Positions 22,846-30,839 of a DNA stretch of 64,000 nucleotides are shown here, in pieces. This DNA is from Ornithodoros turicata (taxonomy: Eukaryota > Arthropoda > Arachnida > Ixodida > Argasidae): the NCBI RefSeq assembly GCF_037126465.1, contig NC_088202.1:106299962-106363961 (forward strand), given 5' to 3'. Positions within the stretch are counted from its first letter, which is position 1, and each line of letters begins with the position of its first letter. A model generated the notes under the pieces. It saw only the letters and a list, made by a program, of their open reading frames with translations. It had not been told where the DNA came from and did not search any database. A program made the position numbers and the translations under genes.

Positions 22846-23542
22846 ATGCATTTCTCTTCGAGTCTCAGTCTCTTCTTTTTCTTCGTGCAACGTGTACGCA
22901 CGCAACATGTCTTCCCCGAACCTTTTCGTTTCCGTCATCCCTTTCGCTGTATCTTAAGCGGTCCCCTCCATGTGCGGCAAATCTACTTTCGTTGCTAACG
23001 TGTTGAGGAACCTGAACGACGTGGTAGACAAGCCTCCGTCACAAATATTCTACGTGCAGAAATATGCTTCGCCGAGCATGCAGGACGAATTCGGGGACTC
23101 CGTAAAATTTACCAAGGAGCTACCGCGAGAGTGGGACACGTCGCGCGCTACGCTGATCGTCGTCGACGATCACATGACCGACGCCGGTTCCTTGAAGGAG
23201 GTGACCGATCTTTTCATTCGGGGTTCTCACCACGCCAACGCGTCGATCTTCTTACTCGTTCAAAACATCTTTTTCGACAGTAGCCATTTTAGAACAATAT
23301 CCTACAACGCCAGTTACGTCGTCCTGTGGCGCACCGTGCGCAGCGTGCACCAGATGGAACATTTCGGCCAACAGCTATTTGGCAGAAAAAGATTGGAGTA
23401 TTTTCTGGACGCATATAAACAAGCGATGTCGTCGCCCCACGCATATTTACTCGTGGATCTTCACAACTATACGCACGAGGATCACAGGTTGCGTAGCAAT
23501 ATCTTTCCGGGAGAACGTCAATATATCTACGCTCCGAAATGA
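22846..23542 (+). CDS. Polinton DNA-packaging ATPase (FtsK/HerA-like), frameshifted in the P-loop
   Basis: This ATPase powers packaging of element DNA into capsids. Two frames together carry the signature. The frame open from ATG 22846 gives HPFRCILSGP, and the frame from 22967 gives SMCGKSTFV, which together make a Walker A motif. The shift falls at the C-run at about 22961-22965. Walker B is ATLIVVDDH at about 23150. FLLVQNIF and the C-terminal half are typical of Polinton/adintovirus A32-like ATPases. The start is uncertain: ATG 22907 is in frame with the downstream part but not with the HPF block. Either the gene is broken by one base or the base is a sequencing error. From 22970 the frame is 190 codons and open. 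Confidence 0.85.
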
Positions 23543-23668
23543 ATCTCCGCCCTCACCTCACTTTACTCAAAGTACTCTCCACTCTACCCCCTCCACGCCG
23601 CCGCGACGTCTTGAGACGTTCGTCCTCGTCCGACATGAAACACCTCTCCGAAATTTGTCCTCAATGTA

Positions 23669-23884
23669 TTGAACGGAAAGGTGGCTCTAGCTCCAGATAC
23701 GTTCGCGCGTTTGAAGAAGCACAAACGCTTTTTACGACGGCTCGCCTACAAAAAGATTCACAAGAATCCGCAACGTTTGAAGCGCTATCTGTCTCAGCAG
23801 CGAGGACAGGGCGTTCTTTCGTCGGTGGTTCCTCTCCTGCTTTCCGCCGTGTTGAACCTTTTCGCCAATGGCCAAGAGAATTGA
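23669..23884 (+). CDS. Polinton small basic protein (PX-like, possible virion core peptide)
   Basis: The 71-codon frame is rich in lysine and arginine (FARLKKHKRFLRRLAYKK) and ends in a hydrophobic stretch, GVLSSVVPLLLSAVLNLF. This layout is that of the small protein conserved beside the ATPase in many Polintons. It may bind DNA or membranes in virions, which is an inference. No in-frame ATG is present: the frame opens on TTG 23669 shortly after a TGA at 23636-23638. The start may have been lost by mutation, or a shift may link it to ATG 23635. It overlaps the next gene by 17 bases. Confidence 0.6.
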   Translation: MNGKVALAPDTFARLKKHKRFLRRLAYKKIHKNPQRLKRYLSQQRGQGVLSSVVPLLLSAVLNLFANGQEN

Positions 23885-24347
23885 AGTGACCACCTCCTCC
23901 ATCGGAAACATTCTTTCCTCGAAGGAGAGTGACGACGTCAAAGTGAAACTCATACTGCAAGCACTGTATCGCATACTCAAGCAGTACGGATTTGACCCCT
24001 ACGACAATAAAAACAAGGCGTCCGACGCTACAAATGACTTTGACTATTCGCTCCTCTCTCCAGAGGTGGACGAAGAGGAAGCGGAAAGGGTCGTCTCGGA
24101 ATTAAAGAAGGTTCTTTCCTGGGATCGCGAGGGTTGTGTCTCCGTGTCGGGCAAGCCCATCAGACACTCCTCCGTTTACGAACTCGTCAATTATTTGTTG
24201 CAACGTAAGACGGGAAAGAAACCTTCCTGGTTCCCCAAAGTCTCGAAACTATTGCGTCTGATTTCTCTACCCAAATCTCGCGAGCCTCAACAGCAGCAGC
24301 AGCAGCAGCAGGCCTCCATTGCGTGGACGACTTATGGAGGGATATGA
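23868..24347 (+). CDS. Polinton PY-like protein, 159 aa
   Basis: ATG 23868 overlaps the end of the basic-protein frame. The protein has a helical N-terminus (KVKLILQALYRILKQYG), an acidic middle (LLSPEVDEEEAERVVSELKK) and a C-terminal block with WDREGCVSVSGKPI, then SSVYELVNYLLQRK. That block resembles the conserved part of the PY protein in other Polintons. A polyglutamine tract encoded by a (CAG)n run follows at about 24291-24310. Its role is unknown. The last 14 bases overlap the integrase start. Confidence 0.65.
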   Translation: MAKRIEVTTSSIGNILSSKESDDVKVKLILQALYRILKQYGFDPYDNKNKASDATNDFDYSLLSPEVDEEEAERVVSELKKVLSWDREGCVSVSGKPIRHSSVYELVNYLLQRKTGKKPSWFPKVSKLLRLISLPKSREPQQQQQQQQASIAWTTYGGI

Positions 24348-25377
24348 GAAACCAGAGGGTGGTTTGGGGGGTGTGGAACGCTATAGAAAAGCGCATCACT
24401 TGAGCAAAAAGAAGGCTCTCGCCATTCTCAGAAAGCTGGATGCCTACACGCTCCACCATCCGGTCAGAAGAAAGTTTAATAGGAGACGCATCATCGCGCT
24501 CAAGATCAACGACGTGTGGCAAATGGACCTCGCCGATTTTTCAAAATACAAGAGATTCAACGGTGGCTACCGCTACATTCTCGTGGCAATCGATTCCCTC
24601 TCCCGCTTTCTGCGCACCCTCCCGCTAAAGACGAAGCGCCCCGCCGAAATGAAAAGGGCCATGATAAGACTTTTTCGGGGAGGTAACGTACCTACACGCA
24701 TCTTTTGCGACAGAGGCGGGGAATTCTACAACAAGACCGTCAAGGAGTATCTCTCACGAAAGAAGGTACAGATGTATTCTACCTTCTCTCCAGTAATCAA
24801 AGCGTCGCAGGCAGAGCGCGTCATACGGACTTTACGCGACAGAATATTCCGTTATTTTAGAGTAACGGGAAAATACCACTTCGTTTCCGCGCTTCCCAAG
24901 ATCGTGCGCGACTACAACACCACCAAACACAGGACTTTGGGCATCAGCCCGTCCGAAGTCACGCCCGAAAACGAATTGGAGCTGTTCAATAAGATAAATG
25001 GGAAGCCCGTCGTACCCTCCGTGAAAAAGAAGCTCAAACTGGGGGATAAAGTGAGGGTCCTACTTCACAGAAAAGGTTTTCATAAGAGCTCGGAAGGGAG
25101 TTGGTCGCCTCAGATTTTCACCGTCTCCCGCCTGAGAGACACCTCTCCTCCCGTCGTACACCTGGAAGATTACCGGGGTAAGGAAGTGGACGGATCTTTC
25201 TACCCGGAGGAGGTACTCGTCGTAACCCGAGACGCCAATCAGCCGTGGCCAGTAACGAAAGTGCTGAGGAAGAAGCAGGTGAACGGTCAGAGCTTCTCCT
25301 TGGTTCGCTGGTTCGGTTACGACAAAGAACACGACAGTTGGGTTCCGAGCAGCGACGTGGTCAAGATTGGGAAATGA
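24334..25377 (+). CDS. Polinton retroviral-like integrase with C-terminal chromodomain, 347 aa
   Basis: It catalyses insertion of element ends into chromosomal DNA. The rve core carries the catalytic triad: Asp in WQMDLADF (about residue 62), Asp in FCDRGGEF (about 127) and Glu in KASQAERVIRTLRDR (about 163). An SH3-like basic region follows (KLKLGDKVRVLLHRKG). The C-terminus is a chromodomain with SLVRWFGYDKEHDSWVP, of the kind that can steer integration to methylated histone tails. The frame is open from ATG 24334. The stop overlaps the start of the minor capsid gene (ATGA at 25374-25377). Confidence 0.95.
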   Translation: MEGYEKPEGGLGGVERYRKAHHLSKKKALAILRKLDAYTLHHPVRRKFNRRRIIALKINDVWQMDLADFSKYKRFNGGYRYILVAIDSLSRFLRTLPLKTKRPAEMKRAMIRLFRGGNVPTRIFCDRGGEFYNKTVKEYLSRKKVQMYSTFSPVIKASQAERVIRTLRDRIFRYFRVTGKYHFVSALPKIVRDYNTTKHRTLGISPSEVTPENELELFNKINGKPVVPSVKKKLKLGDKVRVLLHRKGFHKSSEGSWSPQIFTVSRLRDTSPPVVHLEDYRGKEVDGSFYPEEVLVVTRDANQPWPVTKVLRKKQVNGQSFSLVRWFGYDKEHDSWVPSSDVVKIGK

Positions 25378-26652
25378 TGTCAGACATCTACGTCCACCTG
25401 CTCTCGAACGCCAGCATGGATAAGTTTCCCTCGAATAAACTCAACGCCTTCACGGTAGCTTTCGATAGTCCGCTTCAGCTCTCGAATCGGTATAAAGTCG
25501 GTCTGATGGATCTCAGCATAAGTAACGATTTTTTAAATATCGGCTACGAAAGGCAAGATGCGAAAATCGAGGTTTCTTTCGAGGACACGGTGGAAGCCGG
25601 CAGAACTTTTCGTGTCACCTCGGATCTCGAGAGGGATTTGGGAAAAGCCCTTTCGGAATTCGACGTTTCTTTCGCGTACAATAAATCGCGATACGACTTC
25701 GTCTTACCCGTGGACGTGAAAGCCGTGGAATTGGACCCTCGGCTCGCGCAAGCGCTCGACGCCTCGCTAGCGTCCCGCGAAGCAGGTCGTGCGGTGAAAC
25801 CCCCCAAATTGAGCGAACGCGAAGCCACCTCCATCGTATTGGAGCACGCCGCAGCCGCCGTCGCTTTCGGCGACGTCACTCTGAATTCGGAAACCACGTC
25901 CCTACGGAACACACTCAACAAGTATTTCCAGACGCACAAGCTGGACGCCTCGCTAGAATTCGCGGATAACGTGTACTCTCTGAAAACACCGAAAGGGTTG
26001 CACGTACCGGAACCCTTTGTCAAGCTGCTACATCTCACAGCCCGTCGAGGGACACGAAGAAACGCTACGCGTCTCTCTCCCCGTAGCGCGTCAATTTTCT
26101 TTCACGATCAAGACGAAAATTCCTCGATCTTTGCAAGTACATGTGCCTCCCGGCTATTATGCGACGCCGCAAGCACTTCTAAATGCGATTAATCAGCGCG
26201 TAGGCGAACGCGCGCGCTTCAGCTTCGACGGAACCGAACAGAAATGTAAAATTCGGCTTTCCGAGGGCACCTCCACCCTAAGACTTTCCGAGTACCTGGC
26301 CGTGCTTTTGGGCTTCGAATCGCGTACCGTGTTCACGGGGGATGAGGATGCTACGAGCTCCGTCGAGGTACTCCTGGAACCCCCGTTTCACAACATAATC
26401 GTGTACACGGATATCGTGGAACCCACGTACGTGGGGAGCGGGAAAAAACCGATATTAAAAATACTACCCTTTTATTACGAGAAAGACAAGCACGTCGTCA
26501 CCTACACGTTAGATAACATCCAGTATTTTAACCTGTCTCAATTCGAAATTCCTTCAGTGACGATCGTTCTCGCGGACGAAACGGGAAGACGTTTGCCGTT
26601 GCGGTCCAAAGGCAGAACCAATCTAACGTTGCATTTCAAATATGTACCGTAA
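25374..26652 (+). CDS. Polinton minor capsid protein (penton-like), one frameshift
   Basis: The first frame starts at ATG 25374, overlapping the integrase stop. It carries the signature opening SDIYVHLLSNASMDKFPSNK and YKVGLMDLSIS of Polinton penton-like minor capsid proteins. Sense is lost near 26020-26040 and resumes in the next frame through PPGYYATPQALLNAINQ, PFHNIIVYTDIVEPTYVG and ILPFYYEKDK to the stop at 26650-26652. Single-jelly-roll proteins of this type form capsid vertices. The full product would be about 425 residues, close to the usual size. The single shift means either a broken gene or a base error. Confidence 0.88.
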
Positions 26653-26971
26653 TTCCCCCAAAATAATTCCCGTGTACACGGGACCCCTTTTCCAACGAGG
26701 GGGCGGTGTGTTGAGCAACATATCCAAGTTTATCGTTCCCATCTGGCAGCAAATAAAACCGATCGCCAAGAGAACGTTGAAGCGCTTGGCGCGGAATTTG
26801 GCCGATGGCGAAGGAATATCGCGCGCAGTAAAAAAGACGGCCATAGCAACGGGGAGAGACGTGCTGGATTCCATGGAGGGCTCTGGAAACAACAATGGGA
26901 AGAAACGCCGCAAACGACAACAAAAGGCGCCGACACACGACGCACCTGCAGATATCTTTGGTACGCCGTGA
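26642..26971 (+). CDS. Polinton pVI-like small basic protein, 109 aa
   Basis: ATG 26642 overlaps the minor capsid stop by 11 bases. The protein opens with a short conserved leader (NSPKIIPVYTGPLFQRGGG), followed by an amphipathic helix (LSNISKFIVPIWQQIKPIAK), a basic region (RTLKRLARN) and a KKRRKRQQK cluster. This order of a glycine-rich stretch, an amphipathic helix and a basic tail, between minor and major capsid genes, matches the adenovirus pVI/pX-like proteins of Polintons. Such proteins are thought to be packed in the virion, bind DNA and disturb membranes. Function is inferred from position and composition. Confidence 0.7.
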   Translation: MYRNSPKIIPVYTGPLFQRGGGVLSNISKFIVPIWQQIKPIAKRTLKRLARNLADGEGISRAVKKTAIATGRDVLDSMEGSGNNNGKKRRKRQQKAPTHDAPADIFGTP

Positions 26972-27001
26972 AGGTCACACATCCGCTGCGCGCGCTCCGT
27001 C

Positions 27002-28291
27002 ATGACGTCAACGAAAGGAAAAATACAGACGCCGATCTGTCTAACGAGTGACGTGATGATATTCGAACCCCCTTCCATTCAATACGGCGTGGAAGATACT
27101 TCGTACCAACTTTTTTATCCGGTCAACGGAGTAAATAATTCCGTGATCGAGTTTTGTATTCAAAATTTGCAAAGGGCACACTTGGATCTCTACGGCAGTT
27201 TCGTGTCTTTGACCGTGCGCATTGTTCGCGACGACGGGGAAGAAATGGACGAGAAAGATGTCGTTTTCCCAATAAACCACCTGTTGAGCGGCATGTTTAA
27301 GACGGTCACCGTTTACGCGAACAACAAACTCGTCAGTTCCAACGAGTTGTACGCCTACAGGAGTATTTTGGACGTCGTGCTTCATTCCACGCCCGCGGCT
27401 CAAGAAACAGTGCACGCGGCTGGACTTTATGTCGAGGACGACGAACATTTAAAGGACGATTACGACGTCTCGTCTCGCGGTCCGAAACAACGTTACGAAG
27501 CGACGAAGGGTGGAAAATACTTTAACCTGGTCGGTCAGATCAATACCGACCTGTTTCAACAGCCGCGCCTGATGGTACCTGCAGTCGAAATTCGCGTCGT
27601 TTTCCTGTTAAACAACGACGAATTTAAACTCGTATCGGTCCCCAAAGACAAGAAAACGTACAATTACGAGGTGGACATTAAAGAAATGACGTTACACTTG
27701 AAAAAGGTGACGCTGGCACCTTCCCTATTTTTGGAATACGAGCGGCGGCTTCAGACCACGCCGGCCATCTACGTGTTACGCGGATTGGAAACCAAGGTGC
27801 GGAGCTTGAGTGCCGGGAGCTTGGACGCTCACTTTGAAAACGTTTACCCCGAAAGGGTACCTTCCAAATTATGCGTCGCCCTGCTCGCCACGTCCGACTT
27901 TCTCGGCGACATCCAATCGAACCCCTACAAATTCCGTCATTACGACCTGTCTCATTCGATGCTCTCCGTGGACGGACAGCAAGTGCGAGCCGAGTACGAC
28001 TTTCAGAACGACCTCGTCAAAATTCCCTACTTTAACTTCTTGCAAGAACTGGGAGAGAAACATTTCAAGTATAGCTACGAGCGATTTAAAACGAACGGGT
28101 TCCTTCTCTACTTCAACTTGGACGTGGACAAGTGTTCTTCTCCTTCGCATTTGAACGAGTGGCGAAAAGGAAACGTTCGCCTGCAATTACGCTTCGCTAA
28201 AGCCCTTCCACACGCGGTCACCGTCCTCTTGATTTCCGAGTGTCCCAAGCTCATGTACGTCGACAAGGACCGTACGGTCACCTTCCCATAA
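27002..28291 (+). CDS. Polinton major capsid protein (double jelly-roll), 429 aa, intact
   Basis: This protein should form the trimeric hexon-like capsomers. Recognition rests on family patterns near the N-terminus (EPPSIQYGVEDTSYQLFYPV and LVSSNELYAYRSILD), the acidic stretch before GQINTDLFQQ, and the C-terminal half with VALLATSDFLGDIQSNPY and FNLDVDKC, all typical of Polinton/adintovirus major capsid proteins. The length is a little short of the usual 450-600 residues. ATG 27002 is the first ATG after the previous stop and the frame is unbroken. It lies in the structural block and is followed within 7 bases by the protease. Confidence 0.92.
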   Translation: MTSTKGKIQTPICLTSDVMIFEPPSIQYGVEDTSYQLFYPVNGVNNSVIEFCIQNLQRAHLDLYGSFVSLTVRIVRDDGEEMDEKDVVFPINHLLSGMFKTVTVYANNKLVSSNELYAYRSILDVVLHSTPAAQETVHAAGLYVEDDEHLKDDYDVSSRGPKQRYEATKGGKYFNLVGQINTDLFQQPRLMVPAVEIRVVFLLNNDEFKLVSVPKDKKTYNYEVDIKEMTLHLKKVTLAPSLFLEYERRLQTTPAIYVLRGLETKVRSLSAGSLDAHFENVYPERVPSKLCVALLATSDFLGDIQSNPYKFRHYDLSHSMLSVDGQQVRAEYDFQNDLVKIPYFNFLQELGEKHFKYSYERFKTNGFLLYFNLDVDKCSSPSHLNEWRKGNVRLQLRFAKALPHAVTVLLISECPKLMYVDKDRTVTFP

Positions 28292-28297
28292 GAAAAG

Positions 28298-28738
28298 ATG
28301 TACGAGAGCGACATCTTGGAACTCGTGTCCCTGAACCCCCTCGCTTCCTCCATGCTGAGAGGCATTTGCGCTTCCAACGAAGCCTTCGTTTTACGCAAGC
28401 CCGGTTATTTAATCATCAATACGGAAGAGCGAAGAAGACGCGGGCAGCACTGGGTGCTCTACCTGAAAAACTACGACGGGTCTACCGTGTTTTTCGACAG
28501 CTACGGACTTCCCCCCATCGAAGCAAACCTTCGAAGGACTTTACCTGTAGTGGACGAGTATAACGACAAGTGTATTCAATCACCCTTTTCGCCTTACTGC
28601 GGGCTTTTTTGTATCTACGTAGCCACGCGCATGTCGAAACGCTACAGCTTGAAAAGTTGTGTATCCATGTTTTCCTGTAACCTCGAAGAGAATGACGAAA
28701 CAATAAAACGTCTCCTCGTGAGCGAACTCGTTTCGTAA
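28298..28738 (+). CDS. Polinton adenain-like cysteine protease, 146 aa, intact
   Basis: This maturation protease of the Ulp1/adenain fold is expected to cleave capsid precursors. The catalytic residues can be placed: His in RGQHWVLYL (about residue 50), Asp in VFFDSYGLPP (about 68), Gln in KCIQSPFSPY (about 98) and the nucleophile Cys in YCGLFCIYV (about 103). It begins 7 bases after the major capsid stop, in the order common in Polintons. The TAA at 28736-28738 is followed by an A/T-rich stretch shared with the convergent gene. Confidence 0.93.
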   Translation: MYESDILELVSLNPLASSMLRGICASNEAFVLRKPGYLIINTEERRRRGQHWVLYLKNYDGSTVFFDSYGLPPIEANLRRTLPVVDEYNDKCIQSPFSPYCGLFCIYVATRMSKRYSLKSCVSMFSCNLEENDETIKRLLVSELVS

Positions 28739-28758
28739 AAAATAGACTATTTATTTAT

Positions 28759-29154
28759 TCACGACATACACAAGACCCTTGCGAGACGATCTTCCAACGT
28801 GCTGACCCGACGCTCACCGCCGTCGTCGCCGGTCTGCACCGTGACGTCGAGGGATGTGTGGAGAAGCCAGTAGCGACGGACGATAGGTCGGTTGAAACCC
28901 GCGTTGATGAGACACGGGTCGACTGTCTCTCCTCGTCTATACTTCTCCAGCAGCTCGAGCTTGTAATCTACGAAACGCTTCATTTTCTTTGCAATCTTCC
29001 CACTGACGGTGAACAGACGTAAGGGTATCGTCTTGAGAATCGAGCGAAAGTCTCCCTCGCAGCTATCGCCGTGAATATAATCGCGTAATCGCAGCAAGTC
29101 CCGATACATTCGCGTTTGCACAAAGGTGGCAAACCTCTGCTCGGGCGTCATCAT
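28759..29154 (-). CDS. Polinton 131-aa accessory protein; relative at the palindrome centre
   Basis: The gene runs leftward from ATG 29154 (an adjacent ATG at 29151 is possible). I recognise no named family. The middle is basic (SGKIAKKMKRFVDYKLELL). The C-terminus INAGFNRPIVRRYWLLHTS, LDVTVQ and RRVSTLEDRLARVL is clearly related to a decayed frame at 55420-55690 in the giant palindrome, so it is a conserved protein with relatives beyond this element. AATAAA on the minus strand (28753-28758) touches the stop codon. The promoter may be the A-rich ATAAAAAAAAGG just upstream. It converges on the protease gene. Confidence 0.7.
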   Translation of the reverse strand: MMTPEQRFATFVQTRMYRDLLRLRDYIHGDSCEGDFRSILKTIPLRLFTVSGKIAKKMKRFVDYKLELLEKYRRGETVDPCLINAGFNRPIVRRYWLLHTSLDVTVQTGDDGGERRVSTLEDRLARVLCMS

Positions 29155-29183
29155 GACTGAGACGGAATGAGAGTAGACAACCT

Positions 29184-29196
29184 TTTTTTTATTTCT
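29184..29196 (-). promoter_or_regulatory. Combined polyadenylation signal and TATA-like box
   Basis: Minus strand GAAATAAAAAAAAGG lies 17 bases after the stop of the upstream spliced gene (AATAAA at 29188-29193). It also lies about 35 bases before ATG 29154, the same spacing as the TATA box of the 29870 gene. One A-rich tract may serve both genes. The dual role is an inference. Confidence 0.4.
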
Positions 29197-29209
29197 CGTT
29201 ACACACGAA

Positions 29210-29522
29210 TTAGGCTCCAGCTTTGGTTTCGTAGCCGGGAAGGCAGCCCAAATACGGACGAAGGCTCGAGTCTAACCAATGGCTGGGGTTTCTCGACCAG
29301 AGTCCACCGCAGCGACAGGTAGTCAGTTGATCGCCGATTCGCAAAAAGAAGGTCTTTGGAGGAGGCTTGAAGGTTAGGACCAGGGGTAGATCTCCCGTCA
29401 GTAGCCATTCGTAATCTGCAACGAAAGGAGTGTGAGAAACGCATGTTTTTTATATCTCAAACACACACGCACGTACAATCTTCTTCAGTCACAGAGTGAC
29501 ACTGATGGTCCATCTTCTCCAT
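29210..29522 (-). CDS. Spliced Polinton gene B, CGGLWS-motif protein, 83 aa
   Basis: Two exons are proposed: 29522-29477 (ATG 29522, donor GTACGT at 29476-29471) and 29415-29210 (acceptor after TTTCGTTGCAG, stop TAA at 29212-29210). The 61-base intron joins the frame exactly: 252 coding bases, 83 residues. The second exon encodes EWLLTGDLPLVLTF, then TTCRCGGLWSRNPSHW, then SSLRPYLGCLPG. The CGGLWS..HW..RP-LGC pattern is shared with gene A, so they look like tandem duplicates, probably zinc-binding. The first exon overlaps the end of gene A in another frame. Function unknown. Confidence 0.7.
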
Positions 29523-29870
29523 CTTCCTTCAATAGTCGAAGTCCTTCGCAACGTACGTCGAACGGTACCGTCCGACAGCCGAGAAACGGGCGAATCAATC
29601 GGTCCGTCCAATGCTTTTGCTCTGGAAAAAAATGTGAACGATTATAGAACGTATTAAAAAATAACGAGGAAGCGTACCTTTGGACCACAATCCACCGCAA
29701 TTGGTGCAGAAGAAGCGGGCGCTGCCAATCTCCCGAAATATGTGAGGCGGGAAAAAACCGACTTCACGCGCAGCAAAAGTGTTGTACACTGGAAACGAAA
29801 CTCTTCAAACATTTCGACGATGATGATGACGTCATGGGTATTACTTACGAGGATCTACCAAGCTGATCAT
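29485..29870 (-). CDS. Spliced Polinton gene A, CGGLWS-motif protein, 89 aa
   Basis: Three exons are proposed: 29870-29849 (donor GTAAGT), 29788-29678 (acceptor TTTCCAG, donor GTACGC) and 29621-29485 (acceptor TTTTTTTCCAG, stop TGA). Introns of 60 and 56 bases fit the frame exactly: 270 coding bases, 89 residues. The protein carries EVGFFPPHIFREIG, then FFCTNCGGLWSK, then HWTDRLIRPFLGCRT. Two CxxC-like pairs plus the conserved W and H suggest a small zinc-binding fold. TATAAAT at about 29901-29908 (minus strand) lies 31-38 bases upstream of the ATG. The gene ends 37 bases inside gene B. Confidence 0.72.
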
Positions 29871-29900
29871 AATGGAATGACGATCGACCATTCGCTTCGA

Positions 29901-29908
29901 CATTTATA
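29901..29908 (-). promoter_or_regulatory. TATA box of gene A
   Basis: Minus strand ACTATAAATG, 31-38 bases upstream of ATG 29870, predicts a very short 5' leader. Confidence 0.6.
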
Positions 29909-29933
29909 GTAAAGCTTTGCCTCTCACTCTCTA

Positions 29934-30200
29934 TGACGTCATTGAACGTGTTTGGGCATGTTAAGACGTGTTTGAACATGTTCGGACACGGGCGGCGAAC
30001 CGTCGGAGTCGCCCCTGGACACACTCGTTCCTCTCTCTTCCTCTTTATGACGTCATTGAACGTGTCTGAACATGTTTGGACGTGTTTGAACATGTTGTGA
30101 CGTCACTGAACATGTCTGAACATGTTTGGACGTGTTTGAACATGTTGTGACGTCACTGAACATGTCTGAACATGTTTGGACGTGTTTGAACATGTTGTGA
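29934..30200. promoter_or_regulatory. 50-bp repeats with CRE and p53-like motifs
   Basis: A unit of about 50 bp is repeated at 30048, 30098 and 30148, with a diverged copy at 29934. Each begins with the palindrome TGACGTCA, the consensus CREB/ATF site. In the last two copies this is followed by GAACATGTCTGAACATGTTT (30108-30127, 30158-30177), which is two perfect RRRCWWGYYY half-sites with no spacer, the p53-family consensus. GACGTGTTTGAACATGTT closes each unit. A further TGACGTCA lies at 29827-29834. The block separates the leftward gene A promoter from the rightward polymerase promoter. It could be an enhancer or a replication origin; binding is not shown. Confidence 0.75.
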
Positions 30201-30244
30201 CGTGTGTAGACACGAACCCCGCAATACGAAAAACGTCACGCAGT

Positions 30245-30320
30245 ACGAATTAGATTGATGGTTAGTGTGTCGCGCCCAGTGTAGAAGGATCCTGGGTTCG
30301 AATCCCACTCTGGGTCTTCT
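30245..30320 (+). ncRNA. tRNA-like sequence with pol III A and B boxes
   Basis: TGGTTAGTGTG resembles an A box and GGTTCGAATCCC is a perfect B box about 33 bases later. A good T-arm is present, but the acceptor stem does not pair well. This looks like a tRNA-derived SINE head or a decayed tRNA and not a working tRNA gene. No T-run terminator is visible nearby. Confidence 0.4.
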
Positions 30321-30500
30321 CGTTGTCATGTACAAGTCGTCCCAGAGTGTTAGCTAGAAATTAGTGTAATGTTTTATTCAACGTCGATGGTATCATTGTC
30401 ATATGCGACATCGCAAAAAAGGCGCGAAAGACGGAAGGCGGGGTGGTCAAAGTACAGACGACACCGTCGCAATGCGAGGAGGAGGAGAGCGGTGTAGCGA

Positions 30501-30510
30501 CTATAAAAGG
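30501..30510 (+). promoter_or_regulatory. TATA box of the DNA polymerase gene
   Basis: CTATAAAAGG is a strong TATA box with no other gene downstream before the polymerase. Transcription would start near 30535. The leader appears to be spliced: donors GTGAGT at about 30570 or GTAAGT at about 30594, acceptor TTGTTTTTCAG ending at 30649, donor GTGAGC at about 30747, acceptor TTTGACCGCAG ending at 30797. Confidence 0.65.
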
Positions 30511-30839
30511 TGCGCTGGTTCTACGACGATTGACAGGAAGCCCACGAGGGGCATCCATCCATCCACGACGTGAGTCGTTTCGTGGACCAAAATGTAAGTT
30601 GACCGTCTCTGCTGTGAGAGTGTATTCTATGCATGACATTGTTTTTCAGGAACCAATAGCCGCTGTCACCGCATGACACTGAACACAGGGTCTCATCCCA
30701 TCCTCTCTCATCATCAATCTCAAGCGTTCCTCAACTGAAGGGAAAAGTGAGCATTGTTTCGTGAGGGGGAATCTCGTACTGATTTTGTTTGACCGCAGTG
30801 CCGCGCTGTCTCGTATGTCAGTACGACCCCATCGATGCC

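Noticed and set aside
30361..30639. 92-codon minus-strand frame ending in AATAAA-containing codons
   Set aside because: It spans the polymerase TATA box and leader introns on the other strand and resembles no protein; the AATAAA is probably chance.
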